64,000 bases of DNA from Tolypothrix bouteillei VB521301. GTDB taxonomy: Bacteria; Cyanobacteriota; Cyanobacteriia; Cyanobacteriales; Nostocaceae. The stretch spans positions 9,336,115 to 9,400,114 of the forward strand of contig NZ_JHEG04000001.1 in assembly GCF_000760695.4 (NCBI RefSeq), read 5' to 3'. This document shows positions 54,241 through 63,500 of the stretch, one piece after another. The position numbers and the translations under genes were made by a program. The notes beneath the pieces are model-generated. The model was not told where the DNA came from. It was given only the letters and a program-made list of their open reading frames with translations, and did no database searches. Numbering within the stretch: position 1 is the stretch's first letter; each line of letters opens with the position of its first letter.

Positions 54241-55941
54241 GTGGATAAAATTCAGCAATTACAACAATTTGTACGGTGGTTTTGGGAAGTAGCTAAACGC
54301 TACTGGGGATCTCAGGAGCGGTTTCGAGCATGGGGATTGTTAGCAGCAGCCGTTCTTTTTATCATCCTCGCTAACAACGCTAGTGCTTTACTGAATCGTT
54401 ATCAGGGAGAGTTTACCACTGCACTAAGCAATAAGCAATTAGAGAGTTTTCAGCATTCTCTGCTCCTGTTCGGGGGAACGTTACTGGCGTTAATTATTTT
54501 CTCGTTTTTTGAGAATTTTATTCAAAATAAACTGCAACTCTACTGGCGAGAGTGGTTGACCAAAGATTTCCTCGATCGCTATTTTGCCGATCGCGCCTTT
54601 TATCAAATTAACGGCAATAAGGCGATCGACAACCCCGATCAGCGTATTTCCGAAGATATCGAGTCTTTTATAAGCAGTTCCCTCACATATTCTCTTTCCC
54701 TCGGCAGTTATGCTCTGAATGGTTTTCTCTTTATCAATATTCTCTGGAGTATCAACAAAAACCTCGTTTTTGTCGCTATTCTAACGGCACTGGTTCAAAC
54801 CTTGGTCAGTTTTTTCATTGGTCGGATTCTCACACCGCTAAACTTCAAAAACCTGCAATATCAAGCAGACTTTCGTTATAGTTTAGTCCACGTGCGTAAT
54901 AATAGCGAATCAATCGCTTTTTACAAAGGAGAGGAAGAGGAAGAAGAAATGGTTCAATCGAAGTTCTTCCGATTACTTGCCGTTCTCCATGCCAAAATCC
55001 TTCCTAGTAGTCTCTTAGATGCAATCAATAATAGTTTAAATTTTACTGTTTGGATTATTGCCTATCTCATTCTTGCCCCACAATATTTCGCAGGGCAGGT
55101 TACCTTTGGCGATGTGACTCGTTCTGTTACCGCTTTTTTAACAATCGTGAGTGTTTTTAGTTGGTTCGCAAGATCTTTTGAAGGATTAACTCTTTTCGCT
55201 GCCGTCATCAAACGGCTAGGAACTTTTTCCGATTATTTGCACCAAAATCAAAAACCTGCGCCTTCGCAATGTGTTATCGATACCTTAATCGAACCTCGTT
55301 TTGCCCTCAGTCACGTCACGGTAAAAACTCCCGATCAAAAACGGGTGCTAGTGGAAGATTTCTCAGTAGAAGTTCCTCCTAGTGAGGGAATTTTAGTGAT
55401 GGGGGCTTCTGGGTCAGGAAAAAGTTCGATATTGCGAGCAGTTGCCGGTTTATGGAACACGGGCGAAGGCTATATTTACCGTCCCAACACCGCCGAGATT
55501 TTATTTATTCCTCAACGTCCTTATATGGTCTTGGGTTCACTGAGAAATCAAATTCTCTATCCCCATACCAAGCGAGAAGTGAGTGATACAAAGCTACAGG
55601 AGGTTCTAGAACAGGTAAATTTGACTGATTTAGTTGCCCGTGTGGAGGGTCTTGACGTAGAACTCAATTGGGCAGATGTTTTGTCCTTAGGGGAACAGCA
55701 ACGATTGGGGTTTGCTCGACTTTTCTTACATAATCCTCAGTATGCAGTGTTAGATGAATCTACCAGTGCTTTAGATGTAGCCAATGAAAAACATCTTTAT
55801 CATCAATTAAGAGAGTCGAATATTACTTATATTAGTGTCGGTCATCGTCCTACTTTAATTCCTTATCATCAATTAATTGTGGAGATATTAGGACAGGGAA
55901 AATGGCGGTTTTTATCCCCCCAGTTTCAAGAATTGTTCTAA
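54241..55941 (+). CDS. SbmA/BacA-like ABC transporter (permease-ATPase fusion)
   Basis: A 566-residue protein from a GTG start. Residues about 30-330 form the SbmA/BacA/ABCD-type membrane domain (LNRYQGEFTTALSNKQLESF, LQLYWREWLTKDFLDRYFAD, DNPDQRISEDIESF). The C-terminal ATPase has Walker A GASGSGKSSIL, signature LSLGEQQRLGFARL and Walker B YAVLDESTSALD. This family imports peptides, peptide antibiotics or vitamin B12-type cargo, or acts on long-chain compounds. Substrate here is unknown. The gene stands alone, about 290 bp after the repeat protein. Confidence 0.9.
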   Translation: MDKIQQLQQFVRWFWEVAKRYWGSQERFRAWGLLAAAVLFIILANNASALLNRYQGEFTTALSNKQLESFQHSLLLFGGTLLALIIFSFFENFIQNKLQLYWREWLTKDFLDRYFADRAFYQINGNKAIDNPDQRISEDIESFISSSLTYSLSLGSYALNGFLFINILWSINKNLVFVAILTALVQTLVSFFIGRILTPLNFKNLQYQADFRYSLVHVRNNSESIAFYKGEEEEEEMVQSKFFRLLAVLHAKILPSSLLDAINNSLNFTVWIIAYLILAPQYFAGQVTFGDVTRSVTAFLTIVSVFSWFARSFEGLTLFAAVIKRLGTFSDYLHQNQKPAPSQCVIDTLIEPRFALSHVTVKTPDQKRVLVEDFSVEVPPSEGILVMGASGSGKSSILRAVAGLWNTGEGYIYRPNTAEILFIPQRPYMVLGSLRNQILYPHTKREVSDTKLQEVLEQVNLTDLVARVEGLDVELNWADVLSLGEQQRLGFARLFLHNPQYAVLDESTSALDVANEKHLYHQLRESNITYISVGHRPTLIPYHQLIVEILGQGKWRFLSPQFQELF

Positions 55942-56071
55942 CAAGTATATGGTAGAGACTTTTGGGTAACGCATACTTAATTTCTGGAGATGTCTATTGG
56001 TTAATTCAACCCGTCTGTAGCACCTCTTTTAGGAGGAACTGACTGAAGTTGTGCTTTTGCCAAATCCGTGT

Positions 56072-56283
56072 TGGGGTATAAGTATCATTAGAACAGAAAA
56101 CCGTGTTTAGCTTAAAACCCTTATTGCATAAGGGTTTTATTGAGGGGTGTAGTAGCTCAATGCATGAAATCGCATTCGTCATATCTTAACGAGAATTCAA
56201 AAGTTTCAGCGCTTGAACACTTCTGTAATTTTCATGTAATACGTCTTAACTCGGTTTTCTGTTCCGATACTACTTATACCCCA
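56072..56283. mobile_element. MITE-like element with 32-bp inverted ends
   Basis: The arms 56072-56103 and 56252-56283 are reverse complements at 28 of 32 positions (TGGGGTATAAGTA... outer 13 bp exact, ...GAACAGAAAACCG inner 13 bp exact). The 212-bp element has no coding frame and contains the terminator-like hairpin at 56114-56138. This is a typical non-autonomous miniature transposable element layout. A target-site duplication was not clear. Confidence 0.65.
56114..56138 (+). terminator. intrinsic-terminator-like hairpin inside the MITE-like element
   Basis: AAAACCCTTA (56114-56123) and TAAGGGTTTT (56129-56138) form a perfect 10-bp stem with a 5-nt loop, ending in a T-run. It lies about 170 bp after the ABC transporter stop codon and could end that transcript. 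Confidence 0.65.
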
Positions 56284-56431
56284 TTTTAGATGCATGGATT
56301 TTGCACTAATCTCTAATCCCTAGAGGGACAAAACGAAATAGTTTAAAAATATTTTGTAAGTGTTAACTAGCAAACGCACATTTCTGAAATAATATCAAAT
56401 GTCATAATCTTTGTCATAACTTAGGAGTTTT

Positions 56432-57061
56432 ATGGGAATGAAATCTTCAAATTCGTTTTTAGCGGTAGCACTGGCGATCGCTTCAATAAGTTTTCCCGTA
56501 TCCGTCAAAGCCGATACCGTGAATGCCCGTTGCGATGTGTTCCCAAAAGGAGAAGATCGCGCCACATCCTCTGGTCGGTGTACCTTTTCCCAACGTCAGG
56601 GTGCGGTTAGCATTCAACTGGAAAATGGTCGTAGCTATGACTTGCTCCCTGTGGGTAATCGACCTGGCAATTATCGCGATCGAAATGGTGATGCTGCCTA
56701 TCGACAAGCTGGACTTGGCGATCGAGGACAGATTTATCGTCTCGCCAATGAGTCGATTTTTGTCTATTGGGATACATCTGCCAATCGACAAAACTCAGGT
56801 AACAGAAATGGTAGGGCTGCTGCTAGACGTCAGCCTGAAGCGGGTACTACCGTCCCTCAGTTGAGTGATTTAGTGGGGGAAAGGGCAGGACAGGCAGAAA
56901 ACGCAGTGAAAAAACGGGGCTATCGATGGGTCAAGAGTGATGATTCGGGCTACAGCTACTGGCTAGAAGGCAAAACCAACTACTGTGTAACAATCCAAAC
57001 AGACCAAGGACGCTACCAATCGATTGTTTACACGGGCGGCCCAGAGGATTGTCAGAATTAG
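56432..57061 (+). CDS. exported protein, unknown function
   Basis: A 209-residue protein with a signal peptide (KSSNSFLAVALAIASISFPV, cleavage after VKA). AGGAG lies 4 nt before the first ATG and 10 nt before the second (56438), so the second may be the true start. The mature N-terminal domain has a Cys pair (ARCDVF, GRCTFS) and the pattern GxVSIQLENGRSYDLLPVG. A Gly/Arg/Asn linker leads to a C-terminal domain LSDLVGERAGQAENAVKKRG..YxW..YWLEGKTNYCV ending PEDC. This C-terminal pattern recurs in secreted proteins of many bacteria. The role is unknown. A decayed copy of the 5' end lies at 57310. Confidence 0.7.
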   Translation: MGMKSSNSFLAVALAIASISFPVSVKADTVNARCDVFPKGEDRATSSGRCTFSQRQGAVSIQLENGRSYDLLPVGNRPGNYRDRNGDAAYRQAGLGDRGQIYRLANESIFVYWDTSANRQNSGNRNGRAAARRQPEAGTTVPQLSDLVGERAGQAENAVKKRGYRWVKSDDSGYSYWLEGKTNYCVTIQTDQGRYQSIVYTGGPEDCQN

Positions 57062-57600
57062 TTGTTATATATCTGGACAAACAATCCAATTTAGAGACTC
57101 ATAGAAAATAAATTATCCCATTTCAGGCCCATTAAAACGACTTTCTTTCCCCCTGCCCTCTAAGCGATGGAATATTTTTTAATTGGAAGTCCCTTAGAGG
57201 GTACTGAGAGGATGTATTAAGCTGAGAAAGCTGAAACCCTCATTCCTTGATTAGGGCACAATCAGTAGACCGAAAACTTTAGCCTCAATAATCACGATAC
57301 ATTTTTAACATGAAGCTTCAAAATTTGCTTTTAGCAATCGCCACCGCGATCGCGAAATCGTAAAAAGCAGCATTCCTACTCTTGTAAGGAGCGATCGCAT
57401 TTTCAAAACTCGTCGCATTCAACATACAAATCGGCGCATCTCAGTAGCGATCGTCAAAGCCCAAAACGAACTTGCAATTCGCAAATGGAGGGCTAGTAAC
57501 TGTAACTTAATCTCTATACAAAGCTATGCAGGGCTCGGCAAAATTGCAGAGCTTTTTGATTTTGTATTCGGGATAGATACGGTGTTCTCGACTGGTGAGA
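57062..57600. other. intergenic region with a decayed gene start
   Basis: No intact gene is present. It contains the 57310-57363 pseudogene start and several HIP1 (GCGATCGC) sites. The rest is unrecognised. Confidence 0.45.
57310..57363 (+). pseudogene. decayed 5' fragment of a paralogue of the 56432 gene
   Basis: ATG at 57310 starts MKLQNLLLAIATAIAKS followed by a stop. At the DNA level it aligns with the signal-peptide region of the 56432 gene (ATGAAx..CTTCAAA..T..TTTTTAGC...GCGATCGC). It looks like the leader of a duplicated gene whose body has been lost. Confidence 0.45.
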
Positions 57601-57628
57601 TAGTCATAATATAGACATGATATGACTA
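57601..57628. repeat. short hairpin at the left end of the IS605-type unit
   Basis: TAGTCAT (57601-57607) and ATGACTA (57622-57628) are perfect inverted arms 19 bp before the RHH gene. IS200/IS605 elements carry such subterminal hairpins as transposase recognition sites, so this may mark the left end. Confidence 0.4.
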
Positions 57629-57646
57629 CATAGGAAAAGGGACAAT

Positions 57647-57784
57647 ATGGTACACCGAGATAAATGGGTGAAAGTTTTACTCACCGAACTAGAGCTAACT
57701 AAGCTGGAAAAGTATGCCGAAGCGCAAGGATCGAACAAGTCACAAGCAATTCGAGAATGGATGAAAGCGTTGCCATGTTATTAG
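57647..57784 (+). CDS. small ribbon-helix-helix protein upstream of tnpB
   Basis: A 45-residue product. An AGGAAAAGGG ribosome-binding stretch precedes the ATG. VKVLLTELELTKLEKYAEAQ and GSNKSQAIREWMKAL give the beta strand and two helices of a CopG/Arc-type RHH fold. Such short proteins commonly precede tnpB in cyanobacterial IS605/IS607-like units and may repress it. Its stop overlaps the start of the tnpB remnant by 10 nt, so they were translationally coupled. Confidence 0.65.
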   Translation: MVHRDKWVKVLLTELELTKLEKYAEAQGSNKSQAIREWMKALPCY

Positions 57785-58515
57785 GATTTAAAACCGAACT
57801 AAAGCTAAATAATCGGCAACGAACAATGATGTTAAAACATTGTGGGGTTGCACGTCATGCCTGGAACTGGGGATTAGGATTAACCAAGCAGCTCCTAGAG
57901 CACAATAAAGTTAACCCAGACGATAAAATCCCATTCCCAAGCGCAATTGAGTTGCATAAATGGCTAGTTGCACTAGTTAAACCTGAGAATAAGTGGTATT
58001 ACGAATGCAGTAAATCCACACCGCAAATGGCGTTAAGAGCGTTGCGAGTAGCATGGAAAGATGGCTTGGAAAAACGAAAGGGAGTACCTAAGTTTAAGAA
58101 GAAAGGGAAACAGGATTCTTTTACCTTGGAAGGGACAATCAAAGTAAAAGGAGTGAAAAGAATTCAAGTTCCGGTAATAGGAATTCTGAAAACTTACGAG
58201 AAAGTACCTTCCGTTCCTATCAAGACTTGTACGATTTCCCGTGAAGCTGACAGATGGTTTATCAGCTACAAAGTAGAGGTCAAGGATTTAGAGCCAGGAT
58301 GCTCCCTAACGTGGATGCATCCCGATGTAGGGGTAGATTTAGGTGTTAAAGCATTAGCCACTCTCAGCACTGGAAAAGTGTTTGAAGGAGTAAAAGCTGA
58401 CAAACAGCATAATTTGCATAGGTATTTCGGAGCGGTGAAGCAATCTGGGCAATCTGTGGAGACCGATCCATTGGTCGCCTCTTGGCGAAACGAACTTGTG
58501 CGATTGCGAGGTTAG
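57775..58515 (+). pseudogene. tnpB: TnpB (IS605 OrfB) with internal deletion
   Basis: From the ATG at 57775 the frame reads as a TnpB N-terminus (MLLGFKTELKLNNRQRTMML, CGVARHAWNWGLGLTKQ) through the RuvC-I aspartate motif VGVDLGVKALATLSTG. Shortly after KVFEGVKADKQHNLHRY it jumps to a tail-like segment (FGAVKQSGQSVETDPLVAS) and stops at 246 residues, where full TnpB is about 400. The RuvC-II glutamate, the zinc-finger CxxC pairs and the RuvC-III aspartate are all missing, so RNA-guided cleavage is not expected. No TnpA gene is adjacent. Confidence 0.8.
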
Positions 58516-58667
58516 CGCATTGTTGATTCATTGCATGAGGTGGAATGGCACTCAAAATGAAATCAATGAACATGAAGGAATGGATTTCTCAAGTCACTCT
58601 GGCGATGGTGGCGCTATTATCAATTCCTCAGAGAGATGTGTTGAAGACAGATAAGTTTTTTATATTT

Positions 58668-60419
58668 ATGTTTTTATTCCATCAATTCTGCCGATTAATC
58701 ATTCGGTTTGTGCCGATCGGTTTAACGACGATCTTGCTGGTGCTTGGCTCTTGTGCGATCGCCCAGAGCCAACTCCCCTCACTATCAGCATCGACTGCCA
58801 ATGATTCCCTGAATCCTCCATCTACAGTTAGCCGCTATGGGGAGTACGAAACAGCTCCGATCCAATCGCCTTTAGATAAAAACAAATTGTTTGATGTCAC
58901 TTCTCCCACGATTTTTAATCGTGATAAAGTCCCGGAAGGAAAACTCCCGATTGAAGTCCGGGCACAAGAGGTGAATGAGCGGTTGTGGAGGATTCTCACT
59001 CGAACCCTAAGTGCTAAACAGACACCAACTGTCACTGTCGCCATCTTGAATAATCGACCTGTCCTTGAAATTCATAACGATCAATTCACCCGTCCGATTC
59101 GCTTGGTAACCGTAACAGAAGCAGATGCCGACTTTAATGGCAAAACCCCGGACAATTTAGCCCAGGAATGGCAAAAGATTCTTCAAGATGAAATGATTCG
59201 TTTCAAGCAGTTAGCGTCACCGAAAGCCCTTGCTCAGCGTATAAGACAGGCATTTCAAATCTTGCTGGGCCTGTTGATTGCTAGCACTACGATTTGGTTT
59301 CTGAGACGAATGTTAACCCGTCAGCAACAAATCCTAGAAGCTCGTTATCAACGGCAACTAGCAGTGCTTGCAGAAGCGGAAAAAGCACGGAAATCCGAAG
59401 CAATCGCTTCATCAGAAACTACGGAAGGAGAAATGAAAGCAAGAGAAATTGCAGATTTGCGAGCGCAATTTTTGACAACTTTACAACACCAATTTAGTCT
59501 GAATCGTCAATTAGATATTAACAAATTTCTCAAATGGGCACTGTTATGGATTTTCATTTTGATGTGGTATATCGGCATTGCTAACATCATATCCACAGTC
59601 CCCCTATTGATGCGATGGACTCTTTACGTATGGGCAACACCACTCGCATTGATTGCGATTTGGTTTGGCATTAGTTTAGCGCTCCGCATCAGCACCAGTG
59701 CAATCGAGATCTTAATGCATTCAGTGAAGGCAAATCCCCTCCTCCCGTTTGGAGAAGTACAACGAATTGCTCTAAGAACTACAACGATTGCGTCTGCTTT
59801 AAAGGGATTCGTTAGTTTTGTTTTGGTGATATTAGGAATTATTTGGACTCTCAGTTTATTCAATGTTCCAACCAGCTCAATTTTTGCAGGAGGGGCAGTC
59901 ATTGCTTTTGCGATTTCGTTTGGTTCCCAAAGCTTAGTGAAAGATCTCATCAACGGATGCTTGATTTTGATGGAGGATCAGTTTGCCGTGGGCGATGTGA
60001 TTCAAATTGGGGACAAGAACGGACTGGTAGAAAATCTTAACCTACGAGTGACTCAGTTGCGAAATAACGAAGGTCAATTAATTACCATTCCTAATAGCAA
60101 CATCACGAATGTCAGCAATCTAACCCGCCTCTGGTCGCGAATAGACTTTTCTATTGTAGTTGCCTATGAAAATGACCCAATACATGTGCTTGATGTCTTG
60201 CGGCAAATATCCAAGCAACTGTATAGCGAACCTGAATGGCGAGAGATCCTGCCAGAGCTACCAGAAGTCCTGGGCATTGATGACCTCTCCCATACAGGAA
60301 TGCTGGTGCGCGTTTGGATAAAAACGGCCCCAATGGAACAATGGCGCGTTGGGCGAGAATTCCGTCTACGTGTTCGACAAGCCTTTGAAGCAAACAATAT
60401 TCAGATTGGCATCCAATGA
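58668..60419 (+). CDS. MscS family mechanosensitive ion channel
   Basis: About 583 residues from the ATG at 58668, chosen because it places a signal peptide (RFVPIGLTTILLVLGSCAIA) at the N-terminus; the frame is open back to 58545, possibly read-in from the IS remnant. A periplasmic domain (about 25-200) and a charged coiled segment (AEAEKARKSEAIASSE) precede the membrane helices. The MscS core lies at about 390-560: GGAVIAFAISFGSQSLVKDL (pore helix), then LMEDQFAVGDVIQIGDKNG and VTQLRNNEGQLITIPNSNIT (beta domain). It protects against osmotic downshock by gated ion release. It is longer than E. coli MscS. Confidence 0.88.
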   Translation: MFLFHQFCRLIIRFVPIGLTTILLVLGSCAIAQSQLPSLSASTANDSLNPPSTVSRYGEYETAPIQSPLDKNKLFDVTSPTIFNRDKVPEGKLPIEVRAQEVNERLWRILTRTLSAKQTPTVTVAILNNRPVLEIHNDQFTRPIRLVTVTEADADFNGKTPDNLAQEWQKILQDEMIRFKQLASPKALAQRIRQAFQILLGLLIASTTIWFLRRMLTRQQQILEARYQRQLAVLAEAEKARKSEAIASSETTEGEMKAREIADLRAQFLTTLQHQFSLNRQLDINKFLKWALLWIFILMWYIGIANIISTVPLLMRWTLYVWATPLALIAIWFGISLALRISTSAIEILMHSVKANPLLPFGEVQRIALRTTTIASALKGFVSFVLVILGIIWTLSLFNVPTSSIFAGGAVIAFAISFGSQSLVKDLINGCLILMEDQFAVGDVIQIGDKNGLVENLNLRVTQLRNNEGQLITIPNSNITNVSNLTRLWSRIDFSIVVAYENDPIHVLDVLRQISKQLYSEPEWREILPELPEVLGIDDLSHTGMLVRVWIKTAPMEQWRVGREFRLRVRQAFEANNIQIGIQ

Positions 60420-60546
60420 ATTACTTACAACACGGATTTGGCTGTCACCCAGTAGTTTGACCGGGTCTTAAATTCCATAATCAGTAAACCAAAAAGTTTT
60501 TCCCAAAGAGCGATCGCAGACTATGAATCAAAGCTAAATCAAAGCC

Positions 60547-63500
60547 CTACTTTAGAGGAATCTCAATAATAAACTCCGCTCCCAATCCCGATTTTGAAAC
60601 GCAAGTTAATTGACCTCTATGTTTTTCTACGACAATAGCATAACTAATGGATAATCCCAAACCTGTTCCCTTTCCAATAGGTTTAGTTGTAAAGAAAGGG
60701 TCGAATATTCTTGGTAGAACTGTTTCCTCAATCCCACAGCCATTGTCAGCAATACTAACAATAGCCTTTTGAGTCTCTTTCATACCAGTACGAATGGTAA
60801 TGGTAGGTTTTTTGTTATGGGAGGACTCATGACACCACATCTGCTGTAAAGCGTCTATAGCATTGTTCAGCAAATTTATAAACACCTGATTGAGAGCAGA
60901 AGCATAGCAAGTTATTTCTGGTATCTGAGCATACTCTTTAATAACTTCAATTTTGGGATATGGATCGCTTGCTTTCAATCGGTGCTTTAATAGCAACAAC
61001 GTACTATCAATACCGGAGTGAATATCTACTGATTTCTTTTCGGCTTCATCTAAACGTGAAAAATTACGTAATGATAGAACAATCTGTTGAATGCGTTTGG
61101 CTCCAAAGTGCATGGAGGCTAGTATTTTTTGCAAGTCAGACAATAAAAAATCAAGCTCAATATCTGCTTTTTTTTCTTCTATTTCAGGGTTTGGATTTGG
61201 ATAAAACTTCTGATAGAGTTTTACCAGTTCAATTAAGGATATAACATATTCGTTAGCAGGAGTTAGATTGCTGTAAATAAAGCTAATTGGATTGTTGATT
61301 TCGTGAGCAATACCAGCTACAAGCTGTCCCAGACTAGACATTTTTTCAGTTTGAATGAGTTGAGATTGAGCTGAATAAAGTTCTTGCAATGTTGTTTCTA
61401 GCTGATTTGCCTTCTGACTTAATTCTTGAGTACGTTCTTCAACTTTTTGCTCTAAAGTGTGAGCATAATCTTCTAACTTTTCGTTGGCTTGTTTTAGCTG
61501 GTTGCTAGTTTGTGATAAGTGAGTGTAGAGTTGGGCGTTTTCTAGAGCAATAGCGGCTTGAGTTGTAAGGAGCTTCAGAATTTCTAAGCGCTCGTGTGTA
61601 AAGACTCCTGTTACGAAAGTACTTTCCAAATAAAGTATACCAATCAATTTTCCTTGTTTAATAATGGGAGTACACAAGAAACTTTTGGGTTGATTCAATT
61701 GAATATATGGATCGGACTCTAAGGAAATTTGAGCCACAGCGCTATCAATAACAATAGTTTCTAAGCTCCGAGACACATAGTGAATGATAGAACAGGGAAT
61801 TTCTAAGCTATCATCTATTGGTATTGATTGCAGCACTCTAGGTTGAATCTCTTGCGAGCCTTCTGACTTGGCAATCGCCTCTATCACCCAATTATTATCC
61901 TTAAGTAACATCAAAACACATTTATCTGCACCTGCATTCTTCATAACCACTTGTATCAAAGTGGAGAGTAATTGCTCGAGATGAATTTCACCAGACAATG
62001 CTTGAGAAGCTTGTACTACCGTCATCATGTCTAAAGAATTTAAAGCAGTTGTACTGCTAGCAAAGACTTTTGTGGATAGCGAGAGAGTGGGATCTGATGG
62101 TAAGTGCGATGGAGATGGAGTTAAGATGGAATTCAGCAATTCTGCATAGCGGGTTTCCAAATCTTTCACTTTTGCCATTGCTCCCCAGCGTATATAGCAA
62201 TAATAAGCTTCAGTTAAATACACTAAAGCTATTTTTTCTTTTTTACATTCTAAATAAAATTTAGCTGCTAATTCGTTAGCTAGGGCTTCTTCTTGAATAT
62301 AGCCTTGTTCTTTAGCTCCAGCGATCGCGCGATCGTAAAAATCAGCAGCTTGCCAATATTGTCCTAATAATTTAGCTTTTTCAGCCTTTACTAAATCATA
62401 TTTGTGTTGAAAGTTACTAGGTGCATACTCCGCCCATTTTTTCATTTTCTGCTGATTCATACCTACAATTCTTAGGTATTTTACCTGCTGGCTTTTAGTG
62501 ACATGGGGATAATCGGCTAGGAGGGCTAATGAATAGTAGAAGTTATGCAAGCAGATAGTAAATAATCCAAGAGCTGCTTCAGAATATTTTTTTCCTATAG
62601 TTGCTATATTAACAGCATGACTATAATTGTGAAATAAGTAAAGGATAATGAGTTTAACTAAATAAGCAGCAAAGAGTGACATATAATTTTTCTCTTTCTG
62701 CCAAATTTTTAACAAAATTTCCTGTTCGGAATCTTCGGTTGAAAATAGAGACTTATTATCGGTATTTGATAAAACTTGTAATTTGAAGGTTATTTGTTGC
62801 CAAATTTGAGCGTAGGCGATCGCAAACAAGTGTTTGTTTTTTTGCAAAAAATCAATATAATTTAATTGCTGCTTTTCAACAACGTCTAAGTGTTTTTCCA
62901 CTATAAATAAGTTTTTACAGTAGTGCATGGCACTGTAACAAGCCCATTCTACATCTCCAAATTCCAGACCACTTTGTAAAGCTTTTAAGAAAAAATCACA
63001 CGTATTTATAGCAGACTCTTTCCAAATTCTAATGTGAGCATTAAACATAACATAAACTTTAGCTTTGAGTGCATTAGCATGGAATTTTTCTAAAAACACG
63101 AGAGCTAATTTGCCAGCATGATATCCGGACTCAATATCTCCTTTGTTGCATAAAAGCATTCCATAAAGAACATAAGCATAAGCAGCTAATGCAGAATAAC
63201 CATTTTGAGTACAAAGATTTACCATGGTTTGGATTAACTGCGGTACCATTTTCGGCTTAGCAATATAAACAGGCGGATATAAAGCTGTTAATATTTGTAA
63301 AGCTGCTAATTTATAGGGGTCTGTCATGACCGCAATATGTTCTAAATCTGTTAATGCAGGTAACGTAGGAGTAGAACTTTTATGACTTTGTTTTACCCAT
63401 GGAACTTCCAGCATTTCCAAAACTTGCATTCCTGTATCAATGGCTTTCAGCATCTGGCTTTGAGTTTGATAAAGCTGTATTTTTAACTGAAAAGCCTTTA

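Larger units (their letters stand above)
55942..56431. other. intergenic region holding a MITE-like element
   Basis: No gene is visible. Most of the stretch is the 212-bp element at 56072-56283. The remainder before the ATG at 56432 is AT-rich and includes the TAGGAG ribosome binding site. Confidence 0.55.

Noticed and set aside
58545..58667. N-terminal extension of the MscS frame (41 codons)
   Set aside because: It precedes a clean signal peptide at 58668 and lies at the edge of the IS605-type remnant; probably not translated as part of the channel.
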